A stretch of DNA of 64,000 bases from Candidatus Gastranaerophilales bacterium (lineage in GTDB: Bacteria; Cyanobacteriota; Vampirovibrionia; Gastranaerophilales; Gastranaerophilaceae), in contig CAJUJH010000001.1 in assembly GCA_910586855.1 (NCBI GenBank), positions 620,001-684,000 of the forward strand, read 5' to 3'. Position 1 is the first letter of the stretch, and each line of letters begins with the position of its first letter. The position numbers and the translations under genes were made by a program. The notes below the pieces were generated by a model. That model saw nothing but the letters and a program-made list of their open reading frames with translations, had not been told where the DNA came from and made no database searches. This document shows, piece by piece, positions 51,580 through 59,607 of the stretch.

Positions 51580-51909
51580 GCATGGAAATCTCAGTACTTG
51601 ATAAATTATATTAAAATACTCAACAAATAACTTAATAAAATTTAACCTGATTTTTTATTGTAAGAATGGTAGTTTTACCATGATTAAAGGATTTCAAGTA
51701 TTCATTAAGAAAGTATACGAAATGTTTATGTAAAATTATATAAAAACTTTTAAATACACTAAAAATAGGATTAAAAGCCACCTCTACAATTGTAAAATAC
51801 TAAAGTTAGATAAATTTTTTACCTGAATAATTGCCATAAGTTGACCTTTTAGTATATTATAAAAAGTGTTAGATGAACAATATTTTACGTTCATTGCTTT
51901 GGAGGAAAC
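51580..51909 (+). promoter_or_regulatory. Intergenic region with cobO promoter
   Basis: TTGCCA (51833-51838), 18-bp spacer, TATTAT (51857-51862) gives a promoter about 45 bp before cobO. ATGGTA/TACCAT (51667-51682) is a short palindrome. No convincing gene or cobalamin riboswitch (no B12 box) was found in the rest. Confidence 0.5.
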
Positions 51910-52443
51910 GTGTTAGAAAACGGATACATTCAGATTTATACAGGGGATGGAAAAGGGAAAACAACAGCAAGTCTTGGATTAGCCTTAAGAGCACTTGGAC
52001 ATGGCTGGAAGGTTTTAATCATTCAATTCGCTAAAGGCGATAAAGGTACAACATATGGTGAGATAGCTTCATCAGGTCGTTTTGCGGATAACCTTGAAGT
52101 TGTACAGTTTGGACTTGATAGAGTTTGCTATTCTCACAATTTAAATATGGATGATTATAAAGAATCCAAAAAAGGCTGGGAATTTGCTAAAAATGCCATT
52201 GCAAGCGGTAAATACGGTCTTATTATTTTAGATGAAATTAATGTTTGTATTGATTTAGGCATGATAAAAGTGCAGGATGTTAAAAATGCACTTTTAAATA
52301 AGCCAAGAAGCTTGGAAATTGTGCTTACAGGCAGAAGAGCCAATCAGGAATTAATCGCTATGGCGCATTTAGTTACTGAAATGCAGCCTGTAAAACACTA
52401 TTTTGATATCGGAGTAATGGCAAGAAGAGGAATTGAATATTAA
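51910..52443 (+). CDS. cobO: Cob(I)yrinic acid a,c-diamide adenosyltransferase
   Basis: A 177-residue protein with the CobA/CobO/BtuR P-loop YTGDGKGKTTASLGLALRA, followed by VLIIQFAKGD, LIILDEINVCIDLG and VLTGRRANQEL. It adenosylates the corrin cobalt with ATP. The rest of the cobalamin pathway is absent from this window, so it may serve salvage. Start GTG with GGAGG 5 nt upstream. Confidence 0.92.
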   Translation: MLENGYIQIYTGDGKGKTTASLGLALRALGHGWKVLIIQFAKGDKGTTYGEIASSGRFADNLEVVQFGLDRVCYSHNLNMDDYKESKKGWEFAKNAIASGKYGLIILDEINVCIDLGMIKVQDVKNALLNKPRSLEIVLTGRRANQELIAMAHLVTEMQPVKHYFDIGVMARRGIEY

Positions 52444-52531
52444 GCCATAAAGTTATCAGAGGAAGTAAACATTTGCTCCCTAAAAATGTTTATGTTAGAA
52501 TTATTTTATTGAAGTGATGAAGAAGATTTTA

Positions 52532-52568
52532 ATGGGGAAACGGGGGTTTTGATAACTCCCATTTTTTT
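52532..52568 (+). terminator. Probable terminator of cobO
   Basis: AATGGG(G) pairs with TCCCATT, with a run of seven T after it, about 90 bp past the cobO stop. A second hairpin AAACATT/AATGTTT occurs earlier near 52469-52493. Confidence 0.6.
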
Positions 52569-52684
52569 ATCTTTTTATTTTATTATTGCTTTTAAATAAA
52601 TACCTGCAATTACCTGAAAGGGTGAACTACTGCTTATTTATGTATATTTACTGAATCCAAAAGTCCGAATTTTCCAGAAGAAAA

Positions 52685-52803
52685 AATATTTTACAAAAAA
52701 GGACCGTAAAAAATTCGCCTCCGCAGATATTAATAAATGAAGTGTTAATAGAGCTATTGCAGGTGCGAATCCCGTGTCCTGTTTGTAAAATATTTTGCGG
52801 AGG
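52685..52803. ncRNA. Candidate structured RNA with pseudoknot
   Basis: A long outer stem pairs AATATTTTACAAA..AGGAC (52685-52704) with GTCCTGTTTGTAAAATATT (52776-52794). Inside are ATTCGC/GCGAAT and TATTAA/TTAATA stems. CCTCCGCA (52718-52725) is complementary to TGCGGAGG (52796-52803) just 3' of the outer stem, forming a possible 8-bp pseudoknot. The core from AGGAC to GTCCT contains GGTGCGAATCCC, reminiscent of a tRNA T-arm. It sits between convergent genes, so it is not an mRNA leader. Strand, ends and family are unknown. Confidence 0.5.
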
Positions 52804-52935
52804 GAAAATATTAAATATTATATATGTTTTATCAAAAATATTCGGTAGATTTATTTGACATAAACAAATTACACCCTGTATTTATTGAAACAAAACTAGG
52901 TTACATAAAGCAATAAACAACATCTGCCTTAAATA

Positions 52936-53193
52936 TCAATCTTGCATCTCAACCAATTCAAGCTTTTTTGCGCGCGTGAGCCTTTTTATCCTGTATTCTT
53001 CCTTCATAGCCTCTGATTTTGTCTCATATTCTTTAGTATAAAGAATTTTCACAGGCTTATTTGCATTAGTATATTTTGCGCCATGCCCCGCTATGCCTGT
53101 AAGATGTTCATTATAGCGCCTTAAAACATCTGTTGTAATTCCTGTATAAATAGTTCCTTTTTCAGTTTCAAGCATGTAAACAAAGTATGTCAT
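52936..53193 (-). CDS. GIY-YIG domain endonuclease-like protein
   Basis: An 85-residue single-domain protein: YFVYMLETEKGTIYTGITTDVLRRYNEH, with the GIY (GTIYTG) and YIG-like residues, the conserved Arg (LRRYNEH) and Glu in ETKSEAMKEEYRIKRL. It is the YhbQ/UPF0213 type. The substrate is unknown; most are predicted nucleases. It overlaps the dus gene by 26 bp, so it is co-expressed. Confidence 0.88.
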   Translation of the reverse strand: MTYFVYMLETEKGTIYTGITTDVLRRYNEHLTGIAGHGAKYTNANKPVKILYTKEYETKSEAMKEEYRIKRLTRAKKLELVEMQD

Positions 53194-54127
53194 CTAATGC
53201 CTTCTTTACCTTATCGTATGTTTCAAGTGTAACGAGAACCTGCCTGTATTTTGAAGCATTTTTAACAGATGATATGTAAAATCCGTAAAATTTTCGCATA
53301 AACTTAATTCCGTTAATTTCATTCCGAAGCTCAATCTCATCTTCAATGTGCTCAAGGAGCATTTTTATTTTTTCATCCAAAGACGGTTCTTTAATAATTT
53401 CACCCGTTCTAAAATAATGTTCAATCCTAAAAGGAAGCGTAAAATCACCCATTATGCCTCTGCCTATTGAAACACCGTCCGCTTTTGTAATTTCTAAACA
53501 TTTTATGGCATCTTCCACGCTTTTGATATCTCCGTTTGCAAAAACAGGAATATCTAATTCTTTTTTTAATTGCCCTATGGCATCCCAATCAGAGCTTCCT
53601 GAATAAAGGTCGCTTCTGCATCTGCCATGGAGTGTGACAAAATCCGCCCCGGCTTCCTGCATTAATTGACCAAACTCTATAAAATTTTTATTCTGCCTGT
53701 CCCACCCGAGCCTGAATTTTACACTTAAAGGGACTTTAATATTTTCTTTAACGGCTTGCGCTATTTCGTATGCAAGTTTTGGCTGCCTCATAAGCCCTGA
53801 ACCGTCTGTTGATTTTACAACTTTATTTACAGGGCATCCGCAGTTTATATCTATAACGCTTGCGCGAGGTTCCAATAATTTTGCGGCATTTACCATTAAA
53901 TCAGGCTTGTGCCCTACGATTTGAAACGAAAGCGGATATTCTTCCTCTTTAAAATCTGCAATTTTTGGATTTGGAACATTCTTCAAAGCTTCAGAAGATA
54001 ACATTTCTGTTGATAAAAGACATTTGCCATGATGCCGCCTTATAAGGTTTCTGTATACAATATCCGAAATTCCCGCCAAAGGCGCCTGAATTACCTTTAT
54101 ATTTTTAATATCAAAGTTCTTTTTCAT
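53168..54127 (-). CDS. dus: tRNA-dihydrouridine synthase (DusB-like)
   Basis: A 319-residue FMN-dependent TIM-barrel enzyme. N-terminal VIQAPLAGISDIVYR, the catalytic Cys in DINCGCPVNKVVKS, LSVKFRLGW, VTLHGRCRSDLYSGSSDW, VFANGDIKS and GVSIGRGIMGDF are the Dus pattern. It reduces uridines in the tRNA D-loop. Its ATG directly abuts the stop of the upstream TPR gene. Confidence 0.93.
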   Translation of the reverse strand: MKKNFDIKNIKVIQAPLAGISDIVYRNLIRRHHGKCLLSTEMLSSEALKNVPNPKIADFKEEEYPLSFQIVGHKPDLMVNAAKLLEPRASVIDINCGCPVNKVVKSTDGSGLMRQPKLAYEIAQAVKENIKVPLSVKFRLGWDRQNKNFIEFGQLMQEAGADFVTLHGRCRSDLYSGSSDWDAIGQLKKELDIPVFANGDIKSVEDAIKCLEITKADGVSIGRGIMGDFTLPFRIEHYFRTGEIIKEPSLDEKIKMLLEHIEDEIELRNEINGIKFMRKFYGFYISSVKNASKYRQVLVTLETYDKVKKALDDILCLHA

Positions 54128-56275
54128 CTATTTTTGCCCGAGATATTCTTTTAACTCTTTCAGTCTTGAATTAACATATGTTGTATAATCATCCTTTGCG
54201 CCTGCAGTTAAGGATAAATATTTTTCATAATATGAAACAGCCTCGCTGTATTGTTCTTTATTATCAAGCGCTACAGCGAGCATATAATAACAAAGAGAAA
54301 ACTTGCTGTCGGCATTTATACCTTTTTTATATTCTTCAATAGCTTTATCGGGGTTTTTCATCTCTTCATAAATTACCCCTTTATAGTAATAAGCGTAGGC
54401 ATTTTTCGGGTTTTTGGAGAGAATTTTATCTAAAAGTCCAAGGCTCTCATTATATTGTTTCTTTTCATAAAAACTTATTGCCATATCAAGGTTTTTGCCT
54501 TCTTCACCCTGTTTTAGACTTTCTAAGGCTGTTTTTGCATCATTATTGTTTGGCTCAAGCGTTAATACTTTATTTAAATAGTTTATCGCTTCATTTGAAT
54601 TATTTAAATTAACATAAGAGTTTGCTATAAAATACATAGCCTTGGTGTCATTCGGGTTTTTTTGAAGTACTTTTTTAAAGTATTCAATAGCTTTTTCATT
54701 TTCCCCGAGCTCAAAGTAGCAGGAAGCTATGGAGTAAAGAACTTCAGGCGTTTGAAGCTTAATTTTTAAATAATTATCAAGTGCTGTTTTATAATCGCCT
54801 GCATTAAAATATTTTGCAGCACTGTTATAAAGGTTTCCTGCCTCTTCTGTTTGAATATCATTTTTCATTGATAAAAGCTCTTTATTATCGGGCAAATTTG
54901 ATAAACCATGCTCTATTGCCGCATTTGCACGTGCAGTATCATTTTGAAGCCTGTAAATTTGTACTATATTAATATATGGTTCAGGCATTTTAGGGTTAAT
55001 TGCAATTGCTTTTTTATAGTAAGTTATAGCTCCTGTATAATCTTTATTTTCGTGCAATTTAAAAGCAAGGTTGAATTGTTTGTCATAATCTGTCGGATGA
55101 GATATAGCATCTTCTTTAAGGTATGTGATTAATTCGTCTCCTTTAAGATTTGAAACGATTGAAGCAATTCCGTTTTTTGCTTCTTCATTATTTGGCTCAA
55201 TTTTTAAAATCTTTTTAAATTCAGCCATTGCAGCCTTGTTATCGTTTAGTTTTTTGTATGCTTCAGCCTTATAAAATAAGGGCTTAATATCTTTTGGGTT
55301 TTTTTGCAGCATCATATTATAAATATCAATAGCGCCGTTATAATTATTTTGTTCAAGATAAAGTGAAGCAAGGTTTGTTAAAACCACAGGGTCATTCGGG
55401 TTTAAATCCTGAGCCTTAACATATTGCGCCTTAGCTAAATCATACTGTTTTTGCTTTTGATAAATGGCGCCAAGGTTTACAAGCGCCTCGGAGTTTTTCG
55501 GGTTTTTATTAAATCTTGCCTGCCAAAGACTTTTTAGAGCATCAAGCGTTGCACTGTCGCCATATTTAAATGCAAGCGCATATTCATCATTTGCAGCCTC
55601 AATATTTCCTATGTCATCTAAAAGAAGAGCATATTTATAGTGCAATAAGCCGTTTTCTTTTTTAATTTTTACGGCTTCTCTGATATTTTCAAGCGCCATT
55701 TTTTGGTTATTTAAACTTTTATAAATATCAAAAAGCGAACTTAAGGCATTATAATTATATTTTGTACCCTTAAGCTTATTGAAATCATATCCTGCAGCTG
55801 CAATTTCCTGCTGTGCTCTTAAAGTGTTTGCATGCTGCAATTTGGCATCTTCGTTTAAATTTTCATATCTTTTTAAAAGCCCTGCTAAAGCACTCTCTGT
55901 GGATGATAATTTTGCTCTGTCAACATCTGAATTATTGTCATTCCAGTATTTCATATAAAAAAGTGCTGATTTATAATCATTTATTGCATTTTTTGGCTGT
56001 TTTTTAACATTCAAAAAGTCTTCAGCTCTTGAAATATATGCTGTATAAAGTGCATTCTTTACGTTGTTATCATAAGGGGCGTATCTTAAAACCTTTTTTA
56101 ATTCCCTTATAGCATCATTATATTGTTTTGTTTTTAAAAAACTTGTACCGTTATTATAATATACGTTATATCTTTCCTTAAGTTCTTCAGGGGTTTCTGA
56201 GAATCCTGTCTGTGTGCAGAATAATATTAAAGTTAATGCTAAACTTAGCCCCTGGGCATATATTTTATTGTTCAT
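54128..56275 (-). CDS. Exported TPR-repeat protein
   Basis: A 715-residue protein with a signal peptide (residues 1-26, LALTLILFCTQTGFSE) and TPR units along nearly its whole length. Examples are FLKTKQYNDAIRELKKVLRYAP, LVNLGAIYQKQKQYDLAKAQY and YYKGVIYEEMKNPDKAIEEYKKG. It probably acts as a periplasmic or outer-membrane protein-interaction scaffold. No catalytic domain. It is the first gene of the TPR-dus-GIY-YIG unit. TPR proteins of this type are abundant in cyanobacterial relatives. Confidence 0.88.
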   Translation of the reverse strand: MNNKIYAQGLSLALTLILFCTQTGFSETPEELKERYNVYYNNGTSFLKTKQYNDAIRELKKVLRYAPYDNNVKNALYTAYISRAEDFLNVKKQPKNAINDYKSALFYMKYWNDNNSDVDRAKLSSTESALAGLLKRYENLNEDAKLQHANTLRAQQEIAAAGYDFNKLKGTKYNYNALSSLFDIYKSLNNQKMALENIREAVKIKKENGLLHYKYALLLDDIGNIEAANDEYALAFKYGDSATLDALKSLWQARFNKNPKNSEALVNLGAIYQKQKQYDLAKAQYVKAQDLNPNDPVVLTNLASLYLEQNNYNGAIDIYNMMLQKNPKDIKPLFYKAEAYKKLNDNKAAMAEFKKILKIEPNNEEAKNGIASIVSNLKGDELITYLKEDAISHPTDYDKQFNLAFKLHENKDYTGAITYYKKAIAINPKMPEPYINIVQIYRLQNDTARANAAIEHGLSNLPDNKELLSMKNDIQTEEAGNLYNSAAKYFNAGDYKTALDNYLKIKLQTPEVLYSIASCYFELGENEKAIEYFKKVLQKNPNDTKAMYFIANSYVNLNNSNEAINYLNKVLTLEPNNNDAKTALESLKQGEEGKNLDMAISFYEKKQYNESLGLLDKILSKNPKNAYAYYYKGVIYEEMKNPDKAIEEYKKGINADSKFSLCYYMLAVALDNKEQYSEAVSYYEKYLSLTAGAKDDYTTYVNSRLKELKEYLGQK

Positions 56276-56400
56276 TATATAAAAACCTCAAATTTTAAAA
56301 TCCACATCAATTATACTACAACATTGATTTTATTCTTTAATCTTGAAGGCAGTAGTTTTTGGTATAATTATTTTAAACAAAGTTATTAAGGTAAAATTTT

Positions 56401-57072
56401 ATGCAGCTAAACCATATAAACCACGATAAAACAAGGCTTTTAATATTCTTTGGCGGATTTTATACAGACTATAACTGCTTTGGGGAATTTGATACAAAAA
56501 CATCAGATATTCTTTTTATAAATGATTATTCTAACCTTGATTTTAAAGAATTAAGATATTTTGATTTTTCTGTGTATACGGAGATTAACTTAATTGCATA
56601 TTCCTACGGTGTTTGGGCTGCAAATGAAGCTTACAGGTCAAAATCACTTCCTGAAATTAATAAAAGTGTAGGTATTTCAGGTACTTATTATCCTGTACAT
56701 CCTGAATTTGGGATTAATCCAAAAGTGTTTAATATTATGTTGAATGCCTTGAGCTTGGAAACAATGGCAAGGTTTGAACAAAATATGCTTGCAAATTGTT
56801 CGGGTGCAGTGGTTAAAAAGCCTGATAGGCGCCTTGAAAACCTAAAGGATGAACTTATAAATATTAAAAAATATTCGCTTTATCCACCTGATGGGGATGA
56901 ATTTGAATTTGAAACGATGATTTTAACAAAACAGGATAAAATTTTTCCATATAAATCGCAGGAAAAATTCTTTAATTCAAGGGATTGGAAAAATAAGCAC
57001 AGCGTAGTTTTGAATACAGGACATTTTCCGTTCTTTGAATTTAAAACCCTTGATAATATACTGGATGTATAA
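56401..57072 (+). CDS. bioG: Pimeloyl-ACP methyl ester esterase BioG
   Basis: A 223-residue alpha/beta-hydrolase of the DUF452/BioG family. LLIFFGGFYTD forms the oxyanion region, the nucleophile serine is in IAYSYGVWAANEA (near residue 68), and the late His is in NTGHFPFFEF. It removes the methyl ester from pimeloyl-ACP to close the BioC pathway to pimelate. It is 3 bp upstream of bioC. A TGGTATAAT extended -10 lies at 56360-56368, and AAGG precedes the ATG. Confidence 0.87.
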   Translation: MQLNHINHDKTRLLIFFGGFYTDYNCFGEFDTKTSDILFINDYSNLDFKELRYFDFSVYTEINLIAYSYGVWAANEAYRSKSLPEINKSVGISGTYYPVHPEFGINPKVFNIMLNALSLETMARFEQNMLANCSGAVVKKPDRRLENLKDELINIKKYSLYPPDGDEFEFETMILTKQDKIFPYKSQEKFFNSRDWKNKHSVVLNTGHFPFFEFKTLDNILDV

Positions 57073-57075
57073 AAA

Positions 57076-57837
57076 ATGGATTTTATAAAGGCAAAAGATA
57101 CGTATAGGGAAAATGCCGTTATACAAAGTAAGATGGCAAAAAAGCTCATTCAAGAGCTTAAATTAAAATGCGGTTTTGACCGTTTCGATAATTCTGGCGG
57201 CTATAGCAATTCTGGTGGTTCATGCGATTTTAAAACCCCTGCAGTCAAAAATGTCTTTGAAATAGGCTCCGGTACCGGTCTTTTAACTGATGAAATTGTT
57301 AAAAATATTAATTTTGATAAACTTTTTTTAAATGATTTGACTGAAAATTTTACAGGATGCATTCCTTTTAAATATTATAAAGGTGATATTTTGAGTATTA
57401 AAATTGAAGAAAATTTTAACTTGATAACCTCTAATGCCGTTTTTCAGTGGATAGATGATAAGGAAAAACTTTTTAATAAACTTTTTAACCTGCTAAACCG
57501 TGATGGAATCCTTGCTTTTACGACATTTGGCAAAGAAAATTTTAACCAGATTAAAGACACTATAGGTTTTTCTCTTAATTATACCGATTTAACCCCGATA
57601 ATAGAAAAAGCAGGGTTTAAAATCCTTTATTTTGAAGAAGAACTTGAAACCCTGTATTTTAAAGATGTGCGAAATATTCTGGAGCATATAAAATTAACCG
57701 GTGTCGGCACAAACGCTAACTGTCTTTGGACAAAGAATAAGTATGAAATTTTTAAACAAAAATATTTGGAGAAATTTTCTGATAATAACGGGGTTGAATT
57801 AACCTACCATCCTTTATATTTTATTTGCAGGAAATGA
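57076..57837 (+). CDS. bioC: Malonyl-ACP O-methyltransferase BioC
   Basis: A 253-residue class I SAM methyltransferase: N-terminal FIKAKDTYRENAVIQSKMA, SAM motif VFEIGSGTGLLTDEIV, LITSNAVFQWIDD, and GILAFTTFGKENF. A short Gly/Ser-rich insertion (NSGGYSNSGG) between the N-terminal helix and the SAM motif contains a small internal duplication. It methylates malonyl-ACP to start pimelate synthesis. Coupled with bioG; bioF/A/D/B are not in the window. Confidence 0.88.
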   Translation: MDFIKAKDTYRENAVIQSKMAKKLIQELKLKCGFDRFDNSGGYSNSGGSCDFKTPAVKNVFEIGSGTGLLTDEIVKNINFDKLFLNDLTENFTGCIPFKYYKGDILSIKIEENFNLITSNAVFQWIDDKEKLFNKLFNLLNRDGILAFTTFGKENFNQIKDTIGFSLNYTDLTPIIEKAGFKILYFEEELETLYFKDVRNILEHIKLTGVGTNANCLWTKNKYEIFKQKYLEKFSDNNGVELTYHPLYFICRK

Positions 57838-57857
57838 TAGCAAGAGATAAATTAGTG

Positions 57858-57892
57858 TTATTGCGAAGGAGTGAAAGCAACTGCGGCAATCC
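57858..57892. repeat. REP-like palindromic element
   Basis: TTATTGCGAAGGAG...CTGCGGCAATCC forms an ATTGC/GCAAT hairpin, the pattern of dispersed palindromic repeats found between genes in many bacteria. Only this copy was seen in the window. Confidence 0.45.
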
Positions 57893-57924
57893 AAACTTAT
57901 AATATAAACCGAATAATATCTGGT

Positions 57925-58818
57925 CTAAATCATATAACAAGATAGTAAATCGCGTGTTAAAGATGCTTGGCGGATTTTTTTAATTGCGCGCTTTTCCATC
58001 TGTCTTATGCACTCTTTTGTAACTCCGTACATATTGCCGATTTCTTCAAGAGTTTTTCTACTGCCGTTTTTTAAACCGAATCTTAGTGTAATTACCTCTT
58101 TTTCTTTGTCTTTTAGTGTATTAAGTGCGATTTTTATATCCTTTTTGAGGTCTTCATATTCAATTGTTCTTTCAACATTTTGTTTAACATCCTCAATAAT
58201 TTCAGATAAGCTCATCTGGCTGTCGTCATTAGCATCCATACTGGCTTCTAAAGATAATGCCTTTGTATAAGCTCCTAAAAATGTATTGATTTTTTCTTCT
58301 GAAATACCCATTTTATTTGCAACAACAGATGGTTTTATGCTGCAATTATATTTTTGTTCTAATGAGTGTTTAACTTTTTTGTATTTTGATAAAGTTTCTT
58401 GAATATAAACAGGGATTTTCATACAGTGGGATTGTTCTGAAATTGCTTTAAACATCGCTTGCTTTATCCACCAGGTAGCATATGTTGAAAATTTATACCC
58501 TAAATCCCATTTAAATTTATCCACAGCTGCTATTAACCCTAAATTCCCTTCCTGAATTAAATCAAACATAGAAAGTGAGCTCACATGGATTGATTTTCTT
58601 GCAATATTTATAACAAGCCTTAAATTAGCTTGAATTAATCTTTTTTTAGCATCCTCATTTCCTAAAGAAGATAACCTTGCAAGTTCTTTTTCATCTTCTG
58701 TTGATAATACGGGAAATTTTGACACCCTTTTAACATAAAAATTAAGAGAGGAATCTGATTTGAAATCTAAGCTGAATACGGAAGTTGTTTTGCTTGCTTT
58801 GGCTGATGAATTTTTCAT
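57925..58818 (-). CDS. RpoD-like group 2 sigma factor
   Basis: A 297-residue sigma-70 protein without region 1.1. Region 1.2 is present (VLSTEDEKELARL), region 2 has RLIQANLRLVINIARK and DLIQEGNLGLIAAVDKFKWDLGYKFSTYATWWIKQA, region 3 spans about 150-210, and region 4 has TLEEIGNMYGVTKECIRQMEKRAIKKIR. At this length it is like cyanobacterial group 2 sigma factors rather than the housekeeping SigA. It is monocistronic, with a very long (790 bp) non-coding region upstream, and may be heavily regulated. AGGAG precedes the start. Confidence 0.9.
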   Translation of the reverse strand: MKNSSAKASKTTSVFSLDFKSDSSLNFYVKRVSKFPVLSTEDEKELARLSSLGNEDAKKRLIQANLRLVINIARKSIHVSSLSMFDLIQEGNLGLIAAVDKFKWDLGYKFSTYATWWIKQAMFKAISEQSHCMKIPVYIQETLSKYKKVKHSLEQKYNCSIKPSVVANKMGISEEKINTFLGAYTKALSLEASMDANDDSQMSLSEIIEDVKQNVERTIEYEDLKKDIKIALNTLKDKEKEVITLRFGLKNGSRKTLEEIGNMYGVTKECIRQMEKRAIKKIRQASLTRDLLSCYMI

Positions 58819-59108
58819 ACAATAAATCTCCTAAAATATTTCACACTAATTTTTCATACACAAATTTTGCCTTAATTTTAGATAGGGCACCTCAAAGTAA
58901 ACCGTCTAAAATTTATCCGGCATGATGAATTTTTGCACCATACTGCTGTTTTAGATGCGGTGCTTATAATTTAACTGACTGCTAAAAATTAAAAAATAAT
59001 GGATTAAAAAATTTAAAAAATTAGGTATTTGCTTAACTAAAGATAAATAGATATATAATTGATATCTTTAATATATCACTTTGATTTTAATTTTACAAGT
59101 GTATTATA

Positions 59109-59159
59109 AAGAAATGTTAAGCTAAGTTTTAAAAATTAAAGTGTTTGTTAACATTTCTT
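59109..59159. promoter_or_regulatory. Inverted repeat in the long intergenic region
   Basis: AAGAAATGTTAA (59109-59120) and TTAACATTTCTT (59148-59159) are perfect 12-bp arms with a 27-base spacer. Nearby, TTTGTAAACA and TTTGTAAACT occur in tandem at about 59220-59239. Either could be protein-binding sites controlling the sigma factor gene. The rest of 58819-59348 shows no convincing gene. Confidence 0.45.
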
Positions 59160-59348
59160 AATAATATTTATGTTGTTACGTGTGCTGTTACTCCAAGCTG
59201 TAGAGTACTTCTAGGTTTTTTTGTAAACATTTGTAAACTATTCAAACAGATAAAGCAATTATTTAAAATAGATATACTTTATATATGTGTAAAGACTGCA
59301 ACGTCGGATTTAAATTTTAAAAAGTGATATAAAAAAGATATATAAAAT

Positions 59349-59454
59349 ATACACACTAATCATTCTAACCAATACACACTAACCTTCACTTCACACACGA
59401 GGAATTACGTAAAAGTATTCCAAACGGCTTTTCATAAAGAAAGCCGTTTTTTTT
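59349..59454 (+). ncRNA. Candidate sRNA with intrinsic terminator
   Basis: TATAAA at 59341-59346 could start a transcript of about 105 nt. The 5' part is A/C-rich with a direct repeat ATACACACTAAYC (59349-59361, 59372-59384). A small hairpin GGAAT/ATTCC follows, then a strong terminator AAACGGCTTT/AAAGCCGTTT with eight or more T (59422-59454). No coding frame ends at this terminator, so a free-standing RNA is the simplest reading. The -35 is weak. Confidence 0.5.
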
Positions 59455-59607
59455 ATCTTAAAAAAGGTGCGTAAGCATTTTTATACAATATGGGTTCTTG
59501 AAAATAAGCTGAATACTTAAACTTTTGAAACATTTTATGCTTTTTTAGTCAATTTTTTGCCTTGATTTACTTTATTACAGCATAAATTATTTAGGGAAAA
59601 TATTTTT

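Noticed and set aside
51580..51909. Cobalamin riboswitch upstream of cobO
   Set aside because: No B12-box-like conserved sequence or the expected multi-stem arrangement; only a plain promoter.
59145..59327. A 60-codon frame in the long intergenic region
   Set aside because: It starts with TTG within an inverted repeat, has no ribosome-binding site, and its composition is that of AT-rich non-coding DNA.
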